From positions 62,001-126,000 of the forward strand of contig JBGUOH010000001.1 of the NCBI GenBank assembly GCA_045117995.1: a DNA stretch of 64,000 nucleotides, read 5' to 3'. Positions within the stretch are counted from its first letter, which is position 1; each line of letters starts with the position of its first letter. The DNA comes from RUG14515 sp045117995. Its GTDB lineage: Bacteria > Bacillota_I > Bacilli_A > RFN20 > CAG-826. The position numbers and the translations under genes are program-made. Shown piece by piece: positions 13,574 through 22,820 of this stretch. The notes beneath the pieces were generated by a model. The model ran no database searches, had not been told where the DNA came from, and saw only the letters and a program-made list of their open reading frames with translations.

Positions 13574-14623
13574 ATGAAAAGAACAGAAACCAAACAAGTG
13601 AAAATTGGTCGTCTTACCATAGGCGGACAAAATAAAGTTTTAATCCAATCAATGTGTAAACATAAGACTTCACACGTTGATGAAGTAGTCAAAGAAATTA
13701 ATGAATGCGCAGCATTAGGCGCAGATATGATGCGTTTATCAGTCTTAGATGAAGAAGACGCTCAAGCATTCAAAGAAATAAAGAAGCAAGTGAAGATCCC
13801 TCTTATTGCGGACATCCACTTTAATCCTAATTTCGCTATTATGGCGATTAAAAATGGCGTCAGCAAAATCAGAATTAATCCTGGAAACATTAATGACGAA
13901 GCCAAGATCAAAGAAATCGTTGAGCTCGCTAAAAAGAAGAACGTCGCCATTAGAGTGGGCGCTAATTCAGGCTCTGTGAATGCAGAAATTGACCAATTTG
14001 ATATTCCTTTATCTCATAAATTAGTGTTTTCTGTTAAAAAACATGTCGATTTATTAGAAAAATACGATTTCCACAATATCGTTATCTCTTTAAAGGCTAG
14101 CAACGTCAAAGAAACAATCGATGCCTATCGTCTCGCTAGTGAGTTATTCCCATATCCATTACATATTGGTTTAACAGAAGCAGGTCCTTTAGATATTTCC
14201 TTAATCAGAAGCACAGCGGCATTATCACCTCTTCTTTTAGAAGGTATCGGTGATACAATCAGAATTTCCATTACCGGCAGAGCGCAAGATGAAGTCATCG
14301 CCGCCAAACGCTTGCTCCATGACTGTGATTTATATAAAAATTATCCTACATTAGTGTCTTGTCCAACATGTGGTAGAACACAGGTGAACGTTCAAGAGTT
14401 AGGAAGAAAAGTCTTTAAGTACCTCGAAGATAACAGCATTAATCTTCATGTCGCATGCATGGGCTGCGTAGTTAATGGTCCAGGCGAGGCTAAAGGCGCG
14501 GATATCGGTATTGCGGGTGGCAAAGGCCAATACGTCATCTTTAGAAAAGGCGAAGTCATAAAAAAAGTGCCAGAAGCCGAAGCTTATGACGCTTTAATAG
14601 AAGAAATTAATAAATTACGCTAG
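13574..14623 (+). CDS. ispG: (E)-4-hydroxy-3-methylbut-2-enyl-diphosphate synthase IspG/GcpE
   Basis: 349 residues. A [4Fe-4S] enzyme of the MEP pathway that reduces MEcPP to HMBPP, so the organism makes isoprenoids by the non-mevalonate route. The TIM-barrel part holds QSMCKHKT and IADIHFNP. The C-terminal iron-sulfur domain has CPTCGRT and CMGCVVNGPGEAKGAD, giving the three cluster cysteines. Length is normal for the short bacterial form. The gene is alone on the plus strand, divergent from rpmG, with a promoter right at the start codon. Its 3' end overlaps the end of nfo on the other strand by nine bases. Confidence 0.96.
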   Translation: MKRTETKQVKIGRLTIGGQNKVLIQSMCKHKTSHVDEVVKEINECAALGADMMRLSVLDEEDAQAFKEIKKQVKIPLIADIHFNPNFAIMAIKNGVSKIRINPGNINDEAKIKEIVELAKKKNVAIRVGANSGSVNAEIDQFDIPLSHKLVFSVKKHVDLLEKYDFHNIVISLKASNVKETIDAYRLASELFPYPLHIGLTEAGPLDISLIRSTAALSPLLLEGIGDTIRISITGRAQDEVIAAKRLLHDCDLYKNYPTLVSCPTCGRTQVNVQELGRKVFKYLEDNSINLHVACMGCVVNGPGEAKGADIGIAGGKGQYVIFRKGEVIKKVPEAEAYDALIEEINKLR

Positions 14624-15505
14624 ATATTTATCTTTCCAGCCATCAATGAATTTCTCGTCCCTTAGCATTCTGATTTCATCAGAGTAAGGGGCTTTTTCAT
14701 TAATATAAGGTGTTTCTAAGATTTTTGGAATGTTTCTTAATAAAGAATGATTAGCGAGTTTACATAAGGCTTCGAAACCGATTTCGCCATAACCAATGTT
14801 CTCATGACGGTCTTTATGTGCGCCTCTAATGTTCTTAGAATCGTTAAGATGGACCACTAAAAGGCGGTCTAGACCGATGATTCGATCAAACTCGGCTAAT
14901 AATTCATCTGGATCGTTTACGTTGTAGCCTGCGTCATGTACGTGGCATGTATCAAGGCAAACACCTAAACGGTTTGTGTACTCACATGTATCAAGAATCT
15001 TTTTGACGTCTTCAAAGCAAGTACCGATTTCAGAACCTTTGCCCGCCATAGTTTCTATGGCGATTTTGACATCAGTGCCATCTTGAGAAAGAACGATGTC
15101 TAGGTTCTCTGCTAAAGTCTTAATAGCTTCTTCAGCACCAAGACCTAAATGGTTACCTGGATGTAAGACAATCATCTTCGCGCCAAAGGCGGAGGTTCTT
15201 CTTAATTCATTAATTAATGTTTTATTGGTGAGTTCTAATAAGTCAGGGCGATTCTTATTAGCGGGATTGATAATGTAAGGAGCATGAACCACAATATGGT
15301 TTTCATCAAAACCTTGCTCTTTGAGCAAAGCACGTCCTTCTTCAATCTTTAATTCATTTAAAGGTTTACGATAAGAGTTTTGTGGCGCGCCTGTATAAAA
15401 CATAAAAGCAGTTGAGCCGTAGCTCATCGCTTCCTTAACGCTACCTAAATAGTAATCAGGAGCGTTCATGCCAACATGTGAACCAATTAATAAATCTTTA
15501 GCCAT
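14615..15505 (-). CDS. nfo: Endonuclease IV (AP endonuclease)
   Basis: Zinc-dependent base-excision repair enzyme that cuts the backbone 5' of abasic sites. About 296 residues from the ATG at 15505 (MAKDLLIGSHVG), which sits one base after the ppiB stop; the longer frame would overlap ppiB by about 50 bases. Metal-ligand motifs are in order: VLHPGNHLG, IAIETMAGKGSE, LDTCHVHDAGY, VHLNDSK with GAHKDRHENIG, and KILETPY. These are the three Prosite-type AP endonuclease family 2 signatures. Its end overlaps the convergent ispG end. Confidence 0.96.
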   Translation of the reverse strand: MAKDLLIGSHVGMNAPDYYLGSVKEAMSYGSTAFMFYTGAPQNSYRKPLNELKIEEGRALLKEQGFDENHIVVHAPYIINPANKNRPDLLELTNKTLINELRRTSAFGAKMIVLHPGNHLGLGAEEAIKTLAENLDIVLSQDGTDVKIAIETMAGKGSEIGTCFEDVKKILDTCEYTNRLGVCLDTCHVHDAGYNVNDPDELLAEFDRIIGLDRLLVVHLNDSKNIRGAHKDRHENIGYGEIGFEALCKLANHSLLRNIPKILETPYINEKAPYSDEIRMLRDEKFIDGWKDKYLA

Positions 15506-15506
15506 A

Positions 15507-15983
15507 TTATTTCTCAATTCTAATGTCTTTAATGACAACTGCTTCAAGCGGTCTATCATTTGGACTTGTTCTCAATGATGCAACAGCATCAACAACTTCG
15601 ATGCCAGAGATGACATGACCGAAAGCAGCATATTGACCGTCTAAGAATTCACCATCCTTATGCATGATGAAGAATTGGCTACCAGCGGAGTTAGGATCCA
15701 TCGCTCTAGCCATTGAGATAACGCCTCTCTTATGAGAGATAGGGTTGTTAACGCCGTTAGCAGCGAATTCACCTTTGATGCAATAGCCAGGACCACCTGT
15801 GCCATTTCCCTTTGGGCAACCGCCTTGAATCATGAAGCCTTTGATGACTCTATGGAATGTTAAGCCCTTGTAGAAGCCTTTTTCCGCAAGCTTCACAAAG
15901 TTATCAACGGTTAATGGCGCATGTTCTCTATCTAATTCGACTTCTATAGTGCCAAATTTGTTAATTTCAATGATTGCTTTCAT
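15507..15983 (-). CDS. ppiB: Cyclophilin-type peptidyl-prolyl cis-trans isomerase
   Basis: 158 residues, a single cytosolic cyclophilin domain without signal peptide. The core is present: FHRVIKGFMIQGGCPKGNG with the catalytic arginine, the glycine-rich loop GTGGPGY, and SMARAMDPNSAGSQFFI. It speeds proline isomerisation during folding. AAGGAGA lies upstream of the ATG. The nfo start follows after one base, so the two are co-transcribed. Confidence 0.95.
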   Translation of the reverse strand: MKAIIEINKFGTIEVELDREHAPLTVDNFVKLAEKGFYKGLTFHRVIKGFMIQGGCPKGNGTGGPGYCIKGEFAANGVNNPISHKRGVISMARAMDPNSAGSQFFIMHKDGEFLDGQYAAFGHVISGIEVVDAVASLRTSPNDRPLEAVVIKDIRIEK

Positions 15984-16030
15984 TTTTGATAATCTCCTTA
16001 TATCAAAGATATATATTTACTAACTATCTA

Positions 16031-16804
16031 CTATAATATTACTTCAGGCATTTCCTCATGATCGACCATTAAAACATTCAATGTTGGGTCAATTTCTAAG
16101 AGGATTTTCTTCATTTGTGGCATGAAAATCTTCTCAACTTCATGTGGAACATCTAAGTAATTGAAATGTTCGTTGACGATTGCGCGTCTCACATGATGAG
16201 GAGCGTCGCCTGATATATAAATATCACAGCCTTCATCTCTAGCAATGAACCAGTCACGTGAACCGCCACCACCAATAATACCGACTTTCTTAACTATCGC
16301 GTTACCTTCCTTGATTAATAAACCATAATCTACGTCTAATCTTGCTTTAGCAAACTTAGCGAATTCATCAATAGGCATGGCTTCTTTGAGTTCACCAACA
16401 CGCATGCAGAAATCTTTTTCTTCAGGGCAATAAACGTTTTCTAGACCCAAAGCTTCCGCTAAGGCTTCGTTCATACCATCTTTGCCGCTATCGAAGTTTG
16501 TGTGCATGCTATAGACTGGTACGCCTAAGGCGTCAATCTCATTACACAATTGTTCTTTGAGCTTATCCCATTTGAAAACCTTGGCTTTGGTACCGTAGAT
16601 AAATGGGTGATGAGTAATAATTAAATCTGGTTTATTTTCCTTTGCTAAAGGAAGCACTTGATAATCAAAGTCTAAACAGAGAAGGATATTATGCACTTCT
16701 TCAGGTAACTTGCCTGTCATAAGACCAACATGGTCATGATAAAACTTCGCATAGCGTTTAGGGAAACGTTTAGAAAGCTTTAAAAGAAGTTTTCTTGTGT
16801 TCAT
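16031..16804 (-). CDS. NIF3-like protein (YqfO family)
   Basis: 257 residues. Metal-binding NIF3 fold: HDHVGLMTG near the start, LIITHHPFIYG with the histidine pair, VYSMHTNFDS, and the C-terminal YLDVPHEVEKIFM. This is the short form; B. subtilis YqfO has a central insertion that is missing here. The family has been annotated as GTP cyclohydrolase I type 2 but its role is not settled. The start overlaps the trmK stop (ATGA), and the trmK-NIF3 pair after sigA is a conserved Firmicutes arrangement. Confidence 0.9.
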   Translation of the reverse strand: MNTRKLLLKLSKRFPKRYAKFYHDHVGLMTGKLPEEVHNILLCLDFDYQVLPLAKENKPDLIITHHPFIYGTKAKVFKWDKLKEQLCNEIDALGVPVYSMHTNFDSGKDGMNEALAEALGLENVYCPEEKDFCMRVGELKEAMPIDEFAKFAKARLDVDYGLLIKEGNAIVKKVGIIGGGGSRDWFIARDEGCDIYISGDAPHHVRRAIVNEHFNYLDVPHEVEKIFMPQMKKILLEIDPTLNVLMVDHEEMPEVIL

Positions 16805-17463
16805 AAGTATCTCTCCAATTTATGCTTTTCGGCATTAAGAGTGTCGATTCTCGTTTGTGGTAAATTGCCACTAGCGATAATGTTATCAATCTCGCTTATG
16901 CGAGTTTGATATTTCTCTTTAAATGTCGCTGATTTCTCACGTCTTAAGATTGGTCCGAATTCTAAATCTTCTTCACCAATAATGGCTTGGTCCGCTCTCA
17001 CAAACTTGATGATTTCATAGAATATGTCATCTTCCTTGACGATCTTTTCATCAGCAATGGCAAAGCCCATCATACAGATTTCTTTTCTTGCTGTTGGGAC
17101 AGCGTTATGTGCATCGATAATAATTGTTTGCACTCTCACAAGCTTTTCTGGATGTGCTTTTAAGATATTGACGATATTTAATCCACCCATACCTGCGATA
17201 ACAATGGTGCCAACATCACGAGTGATGTCCTTAATACCATCACTGAAAAGGGGAGTAATCTTATCGTTAACGTGATATCTAATAAGATTACTTCTTAATC
17301 TTTCAAATGGTCCTTCTTTGTTTTCCACAGCGTAGCCTTTACTGACTTTACCGGATTCAACAAGAGCAATCATGAGTTTACCATGATCGCTACCGATATC
17401 GGCCACGACTGAATTTGGGACCATATCATGAATGATACGCAAGCGTTTGGATAGTTTAATCAT
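16801..17463 (-). CDS. trmK: tRNA (adenine(22)-N(1))-methyltransferase TrmK
   Basis: 220 residues. SAM-dependent methyltransferase that makes m1A22 in tRNA. The SAM site is VVADIGSDHGKL, followed by YAVENKEGPFERLRSN; the later VIAGMGG and TIIIDAHNAV stretches are typical of TrmK (formerly YqfN). The C-terminal part (about 150-220) is the family's helical domain. It ends in TGA overlapping the next ATG and begins at the base where sigA ends (one-base overlap), so it belongs to the dnaG-sigA operon. The TGA stop shows the standard code. Confidence 0.93.
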   Translation of the reverse strand: MIKLSKRLRIIHDMVPNSVVADIGSDHGKLMIALVESGKVSKGYAVENKEGPFERLRSNLIRYHVNDKITPLFSDGIKDITRDVGTIVIAGMGGLNIVNILKAHPEKLVRVQTIIIDAHNAVPTARKEICMMGFAIADEKIVKEDDIFYEIIKFVRADQAIIGEEDLEFGPILRREKSATFKEKYQTRISEIDNIIASGNLPQTRIDTLNAEKHKLERYL

Positions 17464-18764
17464 TAAAGTTTTTCCTTATAGTCACCTAAGCGTTTTGAAC
17501 GTGTTGGGTGTCTGAGTTTCTTAATGGCTTTAGCTTCGATTTGACGAATTCTTTCACGAGTAACACCGAATTCACGGCCCACTTCTTCAAGAGTTCTTGG
17601 TCTATTATCGTCTAAGCCATAACGGAGTCTAATGACTCTTTCTTCTCTATCGCTTAAATCCTTGAGGATGGAATAGAGTTCTTCTTTTAAGAGTTGTCTG
17701 GTTGTGAAGTCCACTGGTGATTCGCTTTCCTTATCTTCGATAAAGTCGCCTAAGTGGGAATCATCTTCTTCACCGATTGGTGTTTCTAAAGAGACAGGTT
17801 CCATGGCGATACGTTGAATTTCACGAATACGTTTGGCGCTTAATTCGCCATTCATCGCTTCACTGATTTCTTCGGCTGTTGGCTCACGACCATAATCTTG
17901 GATGAGTTGTCTTTGGATACGTGTCATCTTGTTGATGGTTTCGACCATATGCACTGGAATACGAATGGTTCTGGCTTGGTCAGCAATCGCACGTGTGATA
18001 GCTTGACGAATCCACCATGTCGCATATGTGGAGAATTTATAACCCTTTGTGTAGTCGAATTTATCAACGGCTTTCATTAAACCGAGGTTACCTTCTTGGA
18101 TTAAATCCAAGAATAACATACCACGACCCACATAGTGTTTGGCGATGTTAACGACTAAACGCAAGTTAGCGTTGATAAGTGTTTGTTTAGCTTCTTCATC
18201 ACCACTTAAGATCTTTTTAGCTAAGATTGGTTCATCTTCTGCTTTTAAAAGATCGTATTTACCAATTTCTTTAAGATACATCTTAACGGAGTCATTGATA
18301 CGAACTTCACTACCTAAGTAGTCAATGTCGATATCTTCTTCAGCTTCTTCGCCTTCTTCAGCAAAGAAGTCATCATCTGGCTCTTCGTCAAGATTCATCT
18401 TGCTTTCATCAAAGTCTTCAAAGTCTTCATCTTCATCTTCGTCATCAGAGATAACTTCAATGCCGTTGTCTTTAAAGAAGTTGATTAAGTCAGCGATTGT
18501 ATCATCATCTAAATCGAATTGATTTAATGCATCATAAATATCACTTTGGTCAATGATGCCAGATGATTTAGCTTTCTTCAAGAGACTGTTCTTGATGTCG
18601 TCTAAAGAAAGGATTTCACCATCTTCATCATAGATGCTTTTGACTTTCTTTTTCTTGTCGAGCTTTGGAGCGCTTGGTGCGCCTTCGCTCACTTTTGGGC
18701 GGCCTCTCTTTTTTGGCTTATCTTCTAAGACCGCTTCTGTTTTTTCTAGTTTTTTTCTACCCAT
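17463..18764 (-). CDS. sigA: Primary sigma factor SigA/RpoD
   Basis: 433 residues. Regions 1.2-4.2 are complete: NDSVKMYLKEIGKYDLL (1.2), ANLRLVVNIAKHYVGRGM and DLIQEGNLGLMKAVDKFDY (2.1-2.2), YKFSTYATWWIRQAITRA (2.3-2.4), and the region 4 helix-turn-helix RTLEEVGREFGVTRERIRQIE. The N-terminal 160 residues hold a basic segment (KPKKRGRPK), the region 1.1 domain and a very acidic stretch (about 110-140). The AAGGGG site supports the start. It follows dnaG as in the macromolecular synthesis operon. Confidence 0.97.
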   Translation of the reverse strand: MGRKKLEKTEAVLEDKPKKRGRPKVSEGAPSAPKLDKKKKVKSIYDEDGEILSLDDIKNSLLKKAKSSGIIDQSDIYDALNQFDLDDDTIADLINFFKDNGIEVISDDEDEDEDFEDFDESKMNLDEEPDDDFFAEEGEEAEEDIDIDYLGSEVRINDSVKMYLKEIGKYDLLKAEDEPILAKKILSGDEEAKQTLINANLRLVVNIAKHYVGRGMLFLDLIQEGNLGLMKAVDKFDYTKGYKFSTYATWWIRQAITRAIADQARTIRIPVHMVETINKMTRIQRQLIQDYGREPTAEEISEAMNGELSAKRIREIQRIAMEPVSLETPIGEEDDSHLGDFIEDKESESPVDFTTRQLLKEELYSILKDLSDREERVIRLRYGLDDNRPRTLEEVGREFGVTRERIRQIEAKAIKKLRHPTRSKRLGDYKEKL

Positions 18765-18806
18765 AAATCAATGCCCCTTTCATTGGTTTAATTAATCAAT
18801 TAATGT

Positions 18807-20594
18807 TTAGCGCTTCTTGCGGAGTCGACGTCTGTTATAGTCGGCGACAATGCGCGCTTGCTCCATTGGATCCTTGCCTTCAAGAGATTGCTCTAAGGTA
18901 TCGGATTCAAAGATTTTTTCTTTTTCCGTATCGATGACTTGTTGCAAGTTATTCAATAACTCTTCGTTACAAACATCTGGATGGTTTCTTTCAAGATAGA
19001 GCTCACTTATCTTGTTGATTAACTCATCCTTTTCTGGCAAGTCACTATTTTCCAGGGAGGAGATTAAATCCACTGGAACGAAATCTTTTTGCTCTTTAGC
19101 ATATTCGATAAGGTAATTTGCAATGATGCGATACGTTTCATCATAGAAACCACCGATTTTTTGCTCATAAAAGGCCACTGCTTCGCGATTTTGGAGCATT
19201 TGGTATAAAAGTTCACGCTCGGCAAATTCGAGTCTCCTGAGGACCTTTCTTTCAGGATGATATTCTCTGATCACACTACGGAAATCTGTGTTAGCAGGTT
19301 TCTTTCTCGCGGTTTTGAGAATATTTCTAATGGCCTCAGGCGCAAAGCCGGTAATATTCGCAAGTTTGTTAATATAGCTATCTAGTTCTATTTGTGAACG
19401 AATAGCGAGTAAAACAGGAATAAATTCCTGGATTAACTGAGTTTTCTGTTCTGTCGTTTGAAGTGGATTGGTGTTCTTATAGTAATTGAGAATAAAATCC
19501 ACTCTAGAGATGAGCTTATTTAAATAAGCATTAAGCGCGACTGCACCATCTTGATTTAAAATTTCATCTGGGTCTTTGCTGCTATTTTGGTTATCAACGA
19601 TACGAACAGATAAACCGTTATTAACCAAGTTGTTAGCGATTTCCATGGTCGCTTTTTGACCAGGAAGGTCACCATCAAGACAGAGTCTTATTTCAACGTT
19701 TAATGATCTAAGTAAGCGGATATGTTCCGCTGTTAAGGCAGTACCCATTGTCGCTACACATGATTCCATGCCTATACGATAGAGGGCATAAACATCCATG
19801 AAACCTTCTAAAACATAGATATAACCAGCGATACGTGCTTTTTCTTTAGCGTTGTTGTAGTTATAAAGGATGTTTGATTTATGAAATAAATAGGTTTCAG
19901 GAGAGTTCACATATTTGGCTTCTGGACCATCGCCTAAGCGTCTAGCACTATAGCCAACAACTTCACCATTAGCATCCATAATTGGGAAGATGACTCTGCC
20001 CGCATTACGGTCACTGTAGACACCATTATTACTTGAAGCAATGCCGACATCTTCGATGGTTTTTAAGGAATGACCCTTTTCTTCGAGGAAGCGGCAAGTG
20101 GCTTTGCCATCTTTAAAGGCATAGCCGAGTTGGAACTTGCTTCTTAAATTAGCGTCAAGGTGACGATTATTAAAATAATCAAGACCCGCTTTTCCTTCTG
20201 GAGAGTTCAAAGCGTATTGGTAGTAAACAGTTAAGTCATGGAGACACTTAACGAGCGGCGTCCTTCTTGGATCAACCACTTTTGCTTCATGGATATCTTC
20301 TAAACGAGGGTCATGATAGTCACAGATTTCTGCGACTTTTTTGACTGCTTCTCTGAAAGAGAGCTTCTCGTATTTTCTGACAAAACCAATTGCGTTACCA
20401 CTTGTGCCACACACGAAGCACTTGAAGATTTGAAGTTCAGGTGAGATGTGCATGGATGGGTTTGTGTCATCATGGAATGGGCATTTAGCGAGATAGTCTT
20501 TGCCTTTTCTAATCACAGGTAAATACGCGGATACCACTTTGACGATATCAGCGTGCTTTAACACATCATTAATTAAACTATCATCGAATGCCAT
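18807..20594 (-). CDS. dnaG: DNA primase DnaG
   Basis: 595 residues. Makes RNA primers for replication. The zinc-binding domain has the CHC2 set Cys38, His41, Cys59 and Cys62. The TOPRIM catalytic core shows YVLEGFMDVYAL and LCLDGDLPGQKA, and SKDPDE for metal. The C-terminal part is the DnaB-helicase interaction domain. The start codon is preceded by a TATAAT eight bases upstream and lacks a ribosome binding site, so the message may be nearly leaderless. sigA follows. Confidence 0.96.
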   Translation of the reverse strand: MAFDDSLINDVLKHADIVKVVSAYLPVIRKGKDYLAKCPFHDDTNPSMHISPELQIFKCFVCGTSGNAIGFVRKYEKLSFREAVKKVAEICDYHDPRLEDIHEAKVVDPRRTPLVKCLHDLTVYYQYALNSPEGKAGLDYFNNRHLDANLRSKFQLGYAFKDGKATCRFLEEKGHSLKTIEDVGIASSNNGVYSDRNAGRVIFPIMDANGEVVGYSARRLGDGPEAKYVNSPETYLFHKSNILYNYNNAKEKARIAGYIYVLEGFMDVYALYRIGMESCVATMGTALTAEHIRLLRSLNVEIRLCLDGDLPGQKATMEIANNLVNNGLSVRIVDNQNSSKDPDEILNQDGAVALNAYLNKLISRVDFILNYYKNTNPLQTTEQKTQLIQEFIPVLLAIRSQIELDSYINKLANITGFAPEAIRNILKTARKKPANTDFRSVIREYHPERKVLRRLEFAERELLYQMLQNREAVAFYEQKIGGFYDETYRIIANYLIEYAKEQKDFVPVDLISSLENSDLPEKDELINKISELYLERNHPDVCNEELLNNLQQVIDTEKEKIFESDTLEQSLEGKDPMEQARIVADYNRRRLRKKR

Positions 20595-20602
20595 ATAATA
20601 AA

Positions 20603-20608
20603 ATTATA
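20603..20608 (-). promoter_or_regulatory. dnaG -10 box close to the start codon
   Basis: TATAAT on the minus strand (20603-20608) ends eight bases before the ATG (20594). No clear -35 hexamer is seen. Confidence 0.45.
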
Positions 20609-20641
20609 CTTTTACTAACTTTTTACTAATTTTCTACTTGC

Positions 20642-22015
20642 TTAGAAGAAGACTTTTTCTTCCAAATAAGCCTTTAATTCACCGATTGGTAAACGGACTT
20701 GTTGCATAGAATCACGTTCACGAATGGTCACTGCGCCATCATTTTCGGTATCGAAGTCGATGGTAATGCAGAATGGAGTACCAATAGCGTCTTGACGACG
20801 ATAACGTTTACCGATGGAACCAGTATCATCATAGATGACATTGAAGTACTTCGCTAAAGATTGTTCCACTTCACGAGCCTTTTCTTCAAGTTTCTTGCTT
20901 AATGGAAGAATCGCAGCTTTGTATGGAGCAACCGCTGGAGAAAGGTGCATAACGATACGAGTATCGTTGTCACCAACTTGTTCTTCGTCATATGCATCAC
21001 ATAAGGTCATTAAAACCAAACGGTCTAAACCGACTGATGGTTCAATGCAATATGGGATATATTTTTCATTTGTTTCAGGATCTAAATAGTCTAAAGCTTC
21101 ACCACTATACTTTGTGTGACGACCTAAGTCATAGTCAGTTCTATCAGCGATACCCCAAATTTCACCCCAACCAAATGGGAAGAGATATTCGATATCTGTT
21201 GTGGCTTTGCTATAGAAAGCTAATTCTTCTTGTTCGTGGTCTCTATAACGGAGATGGTCTTTTCTGATTCCTAAGGAATCAACAAAGTCTAAACAGTATT
21301 GTTTCCAATAAGCAAACCACTTTAAGTCTTCACCTGGTTTGCAGAAGAATTCCATTTCCATTTGATCAAATTCACGGGTACGGAATGTCATTTGTCCTGG
21401 TGTGATTTCGTTTCTGAAGGCACGACCGACGTTACAAATACCAATAGGTAATTTACGACGTGTTGCTCTCATAACGTTCTTGAAGTTAACAAACATACCT
21501 TGAGCGGTTTCTGGTCTCAAATAGACGACTGATTTGCTATCTTCAGTCACACCAATATGTGTCTTAAACATCATATTGAATTGACGAATGTCGGTGAAGT
21601 TTTCACTACCACAGTTTGGACATTTAACGTGATTGTTTCTAATGAATTCCATCATTTGTTCATTAGTCATACCGTTAACGTCGGCATCTGGGAATTCACC
21701 TTCGATTAATTGGTCTGCTCTAAAACGTTGTTTACAATGTTTACAGTCAATAAGTGGATCATTAAATGTTGCAACGTGACCTGTAGCTTCCCAAACCTTT
21801 GGGTTCATCATAATCGCGGCATCAATGCCCACATTTGTGGTGCTTTCTTGAACGAATTTCTTCCACCACATCTTACGGATGTTTTGTTTGATTTCACTAC
21901 CAATTGGGCCATAGTCCCAAGTGTTGCTTAAACCACCATAAATCTCGGAGCCTTGGAAATAAAATCCAGAGACAATGAAATGGTTACATAGTTTATCGAA
22001 TTCAAATTTACTCAT
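20642..22015 (-). CDS. glyS: Glycyl-tRNA synthetase (dimeric GlyQS type)
   Basis: Class II synthetase of the single-chain alpha2 type, about 457 residues from the ATG at 22015, which has AAGGGAG nine bases upstream; the longer frame is not supported. Motifs: FYFQGSEIYGGLSNTWDYGPIG near the N-terminus, motif 2 GRAFRNEITPGQMTFRTREFDQ (read as two blocks), motif 3 EPSVGLDRL. An inserted zinc-ribbon-like pair (CKHC, CPNC) at about 90-150 is usual. The C-terminal anticodon-binding domain contains YRRQDAIGTPFCITID. Gene order recO-glyS-dnaG is the Firmicutes one. No T-box is seen in its short leader. Confidence 0.96.
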   Translation of the reverse strand: MSKFEFDKLCNHFIVSGFYFQGSEIYGGLSNTWDYGPIGSEIKQNIRKMWWKKFVQESTTNVGIDAAIMMNPKVWEATGHVATFNDPLIDCKHCKQRFRADQLIEGEFPDADVNGMTNEQMMEFIRNNHVKCPNCGSENFTDIRQFNMMFKTHIGVTEDSKSVVYLRPETAQGMFVNFKNVMRATRRKLPIGICNVGRAFRNEITPGQMTFRTREFDQMEMEFFCKPGEDLKWFAYWKQYCLDFVDSLGIRKDHLRYRDHEQEELAFYSKATTDIEYLFPFGWGEIWGIADRTDYDLGRHTKYSGEALDYLDPETNEKYIPYCIEPSVGLDRLVLMTLCDAYDEEQVGDNDTRIVMHLSPAVAPYKAAILPLSKKLEEKAREVEQSLAKYFNVIYDDTGSIGKRYRRQDAIGTPFCITIDFDTENDGAVTIRERDSMQQVRLPIGELKAYLEEKVFF

Positions 22016-22049
22016 AATATGCTCCCTTAATAATATACATGCATGAAGA

Positions 22050-22078
22050 ATGCTATTATTTTCGTGAATTGTTGTCAA
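22050..22078 (-). promoter_or_regulatory. Candidate glyS promoter
   Basis: Minus strand: consensus TTGACA (22073-22078), 17-base spacer, TAGCAT (22050-22055). Confidence 0.55.
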
Positions 22079-22107
22079 CCTATTATGAGTGTTATTATGG
22101 ACTTTTA

Positions 22108-22818
22108 TTATTCAATAAGCAAGCGAATGTTCTTAAAGCGATAGCCAAACGCTTCTTCCATGTATTGATAGAATTTGTTAAATAGAACCTTCGCGTCGTC
22201 TTGGTTATAGTCTTTTTCAATAAGGCTAAAATCAGGACAATTGACAATTTCTCTTAAGAGAAGCATTTGTGTTTTATTTAAGTCACGATCAACTTCTGTG
22301 TCGTAGCAGTCTTGGCATATAAAGCCACCATCGGTGAATGAGAAGGCAACGATGCCGTTTCTTTTACCGCATATGACGCACTTATTAACTTCGAGTTGGA
22401 ATCCACCTAAGCGAATGATATGACTCATGAGCAAAAGCAAGGTCATCAGCCAATCGCTTTTATCTTTGAGTGTTTCAACGGCTTTTTCCAAGTATGGAAA
22501 CATGATGTATTGTTCTTCGTTTGGGAAGAGATTGAGAATCATTTCATCCATTAATAAAAGGCTGCCTAAATACTTCTCATTCATCTCCATCTTCAAAGAA
22601 GAGAATAAAGGTTTGGAGCTTTTTAAAATGGGATATTTGAAATCTCCATCCATTAGTTCGATGTCAGCGACAGTTAAAAGATTGTTTAAAGCGGAGTTCT
22701 TGCTTTTTGGATCTTTAATCCCTCTAGCTAAAAAGGTCATTGTTTCCTTTTCGCTAATCGCGGTCACTATCGCATCTTTTTCTTTATAAGGGTTAATTGA
22801 TAAAACAATTATCTTCAT
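22108..22818 (-). CDS. recO: DNA repair protein RecO
   Basis: 236 residues. RecO loads RecA on single-stranded DNA covered by SSB, with RecR. It has an N-terminal OB fold (MKIIVLSINPYKEKDAIVTA, then LLARG-like FLARGIKDPKS), a helical domain, and a zinc-binding cluster CVICG...CQDC at about 146-170. Length is typical. It starts two bases after era. Glycyl-tRNA synthetase and primase follow downstream. Confidence 0.94.
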   Translation of the reverse strand: MKIIVLSINPYKEKDAIVTAISEKETMTFLARGIKDPKSKNSALNNLLTVADIELMDGDFKYPILKSSKPLFSSLKMEMNEKYLGSLLLMDEMILNLFPNEEQYIMFPYLEKAVETLKDKSDWLMTLLLLMSHIIRLGGFQLEVNKCVICGKRNGIVAFSFTDGGFICQDCYDTEVDRDLNKTQMLLLREIVNCPDFSLIEKDYNQDDAKVLFNKFYQYMEEAFGYRFKNIRLLIE

Positions 22819-22820
22819 TT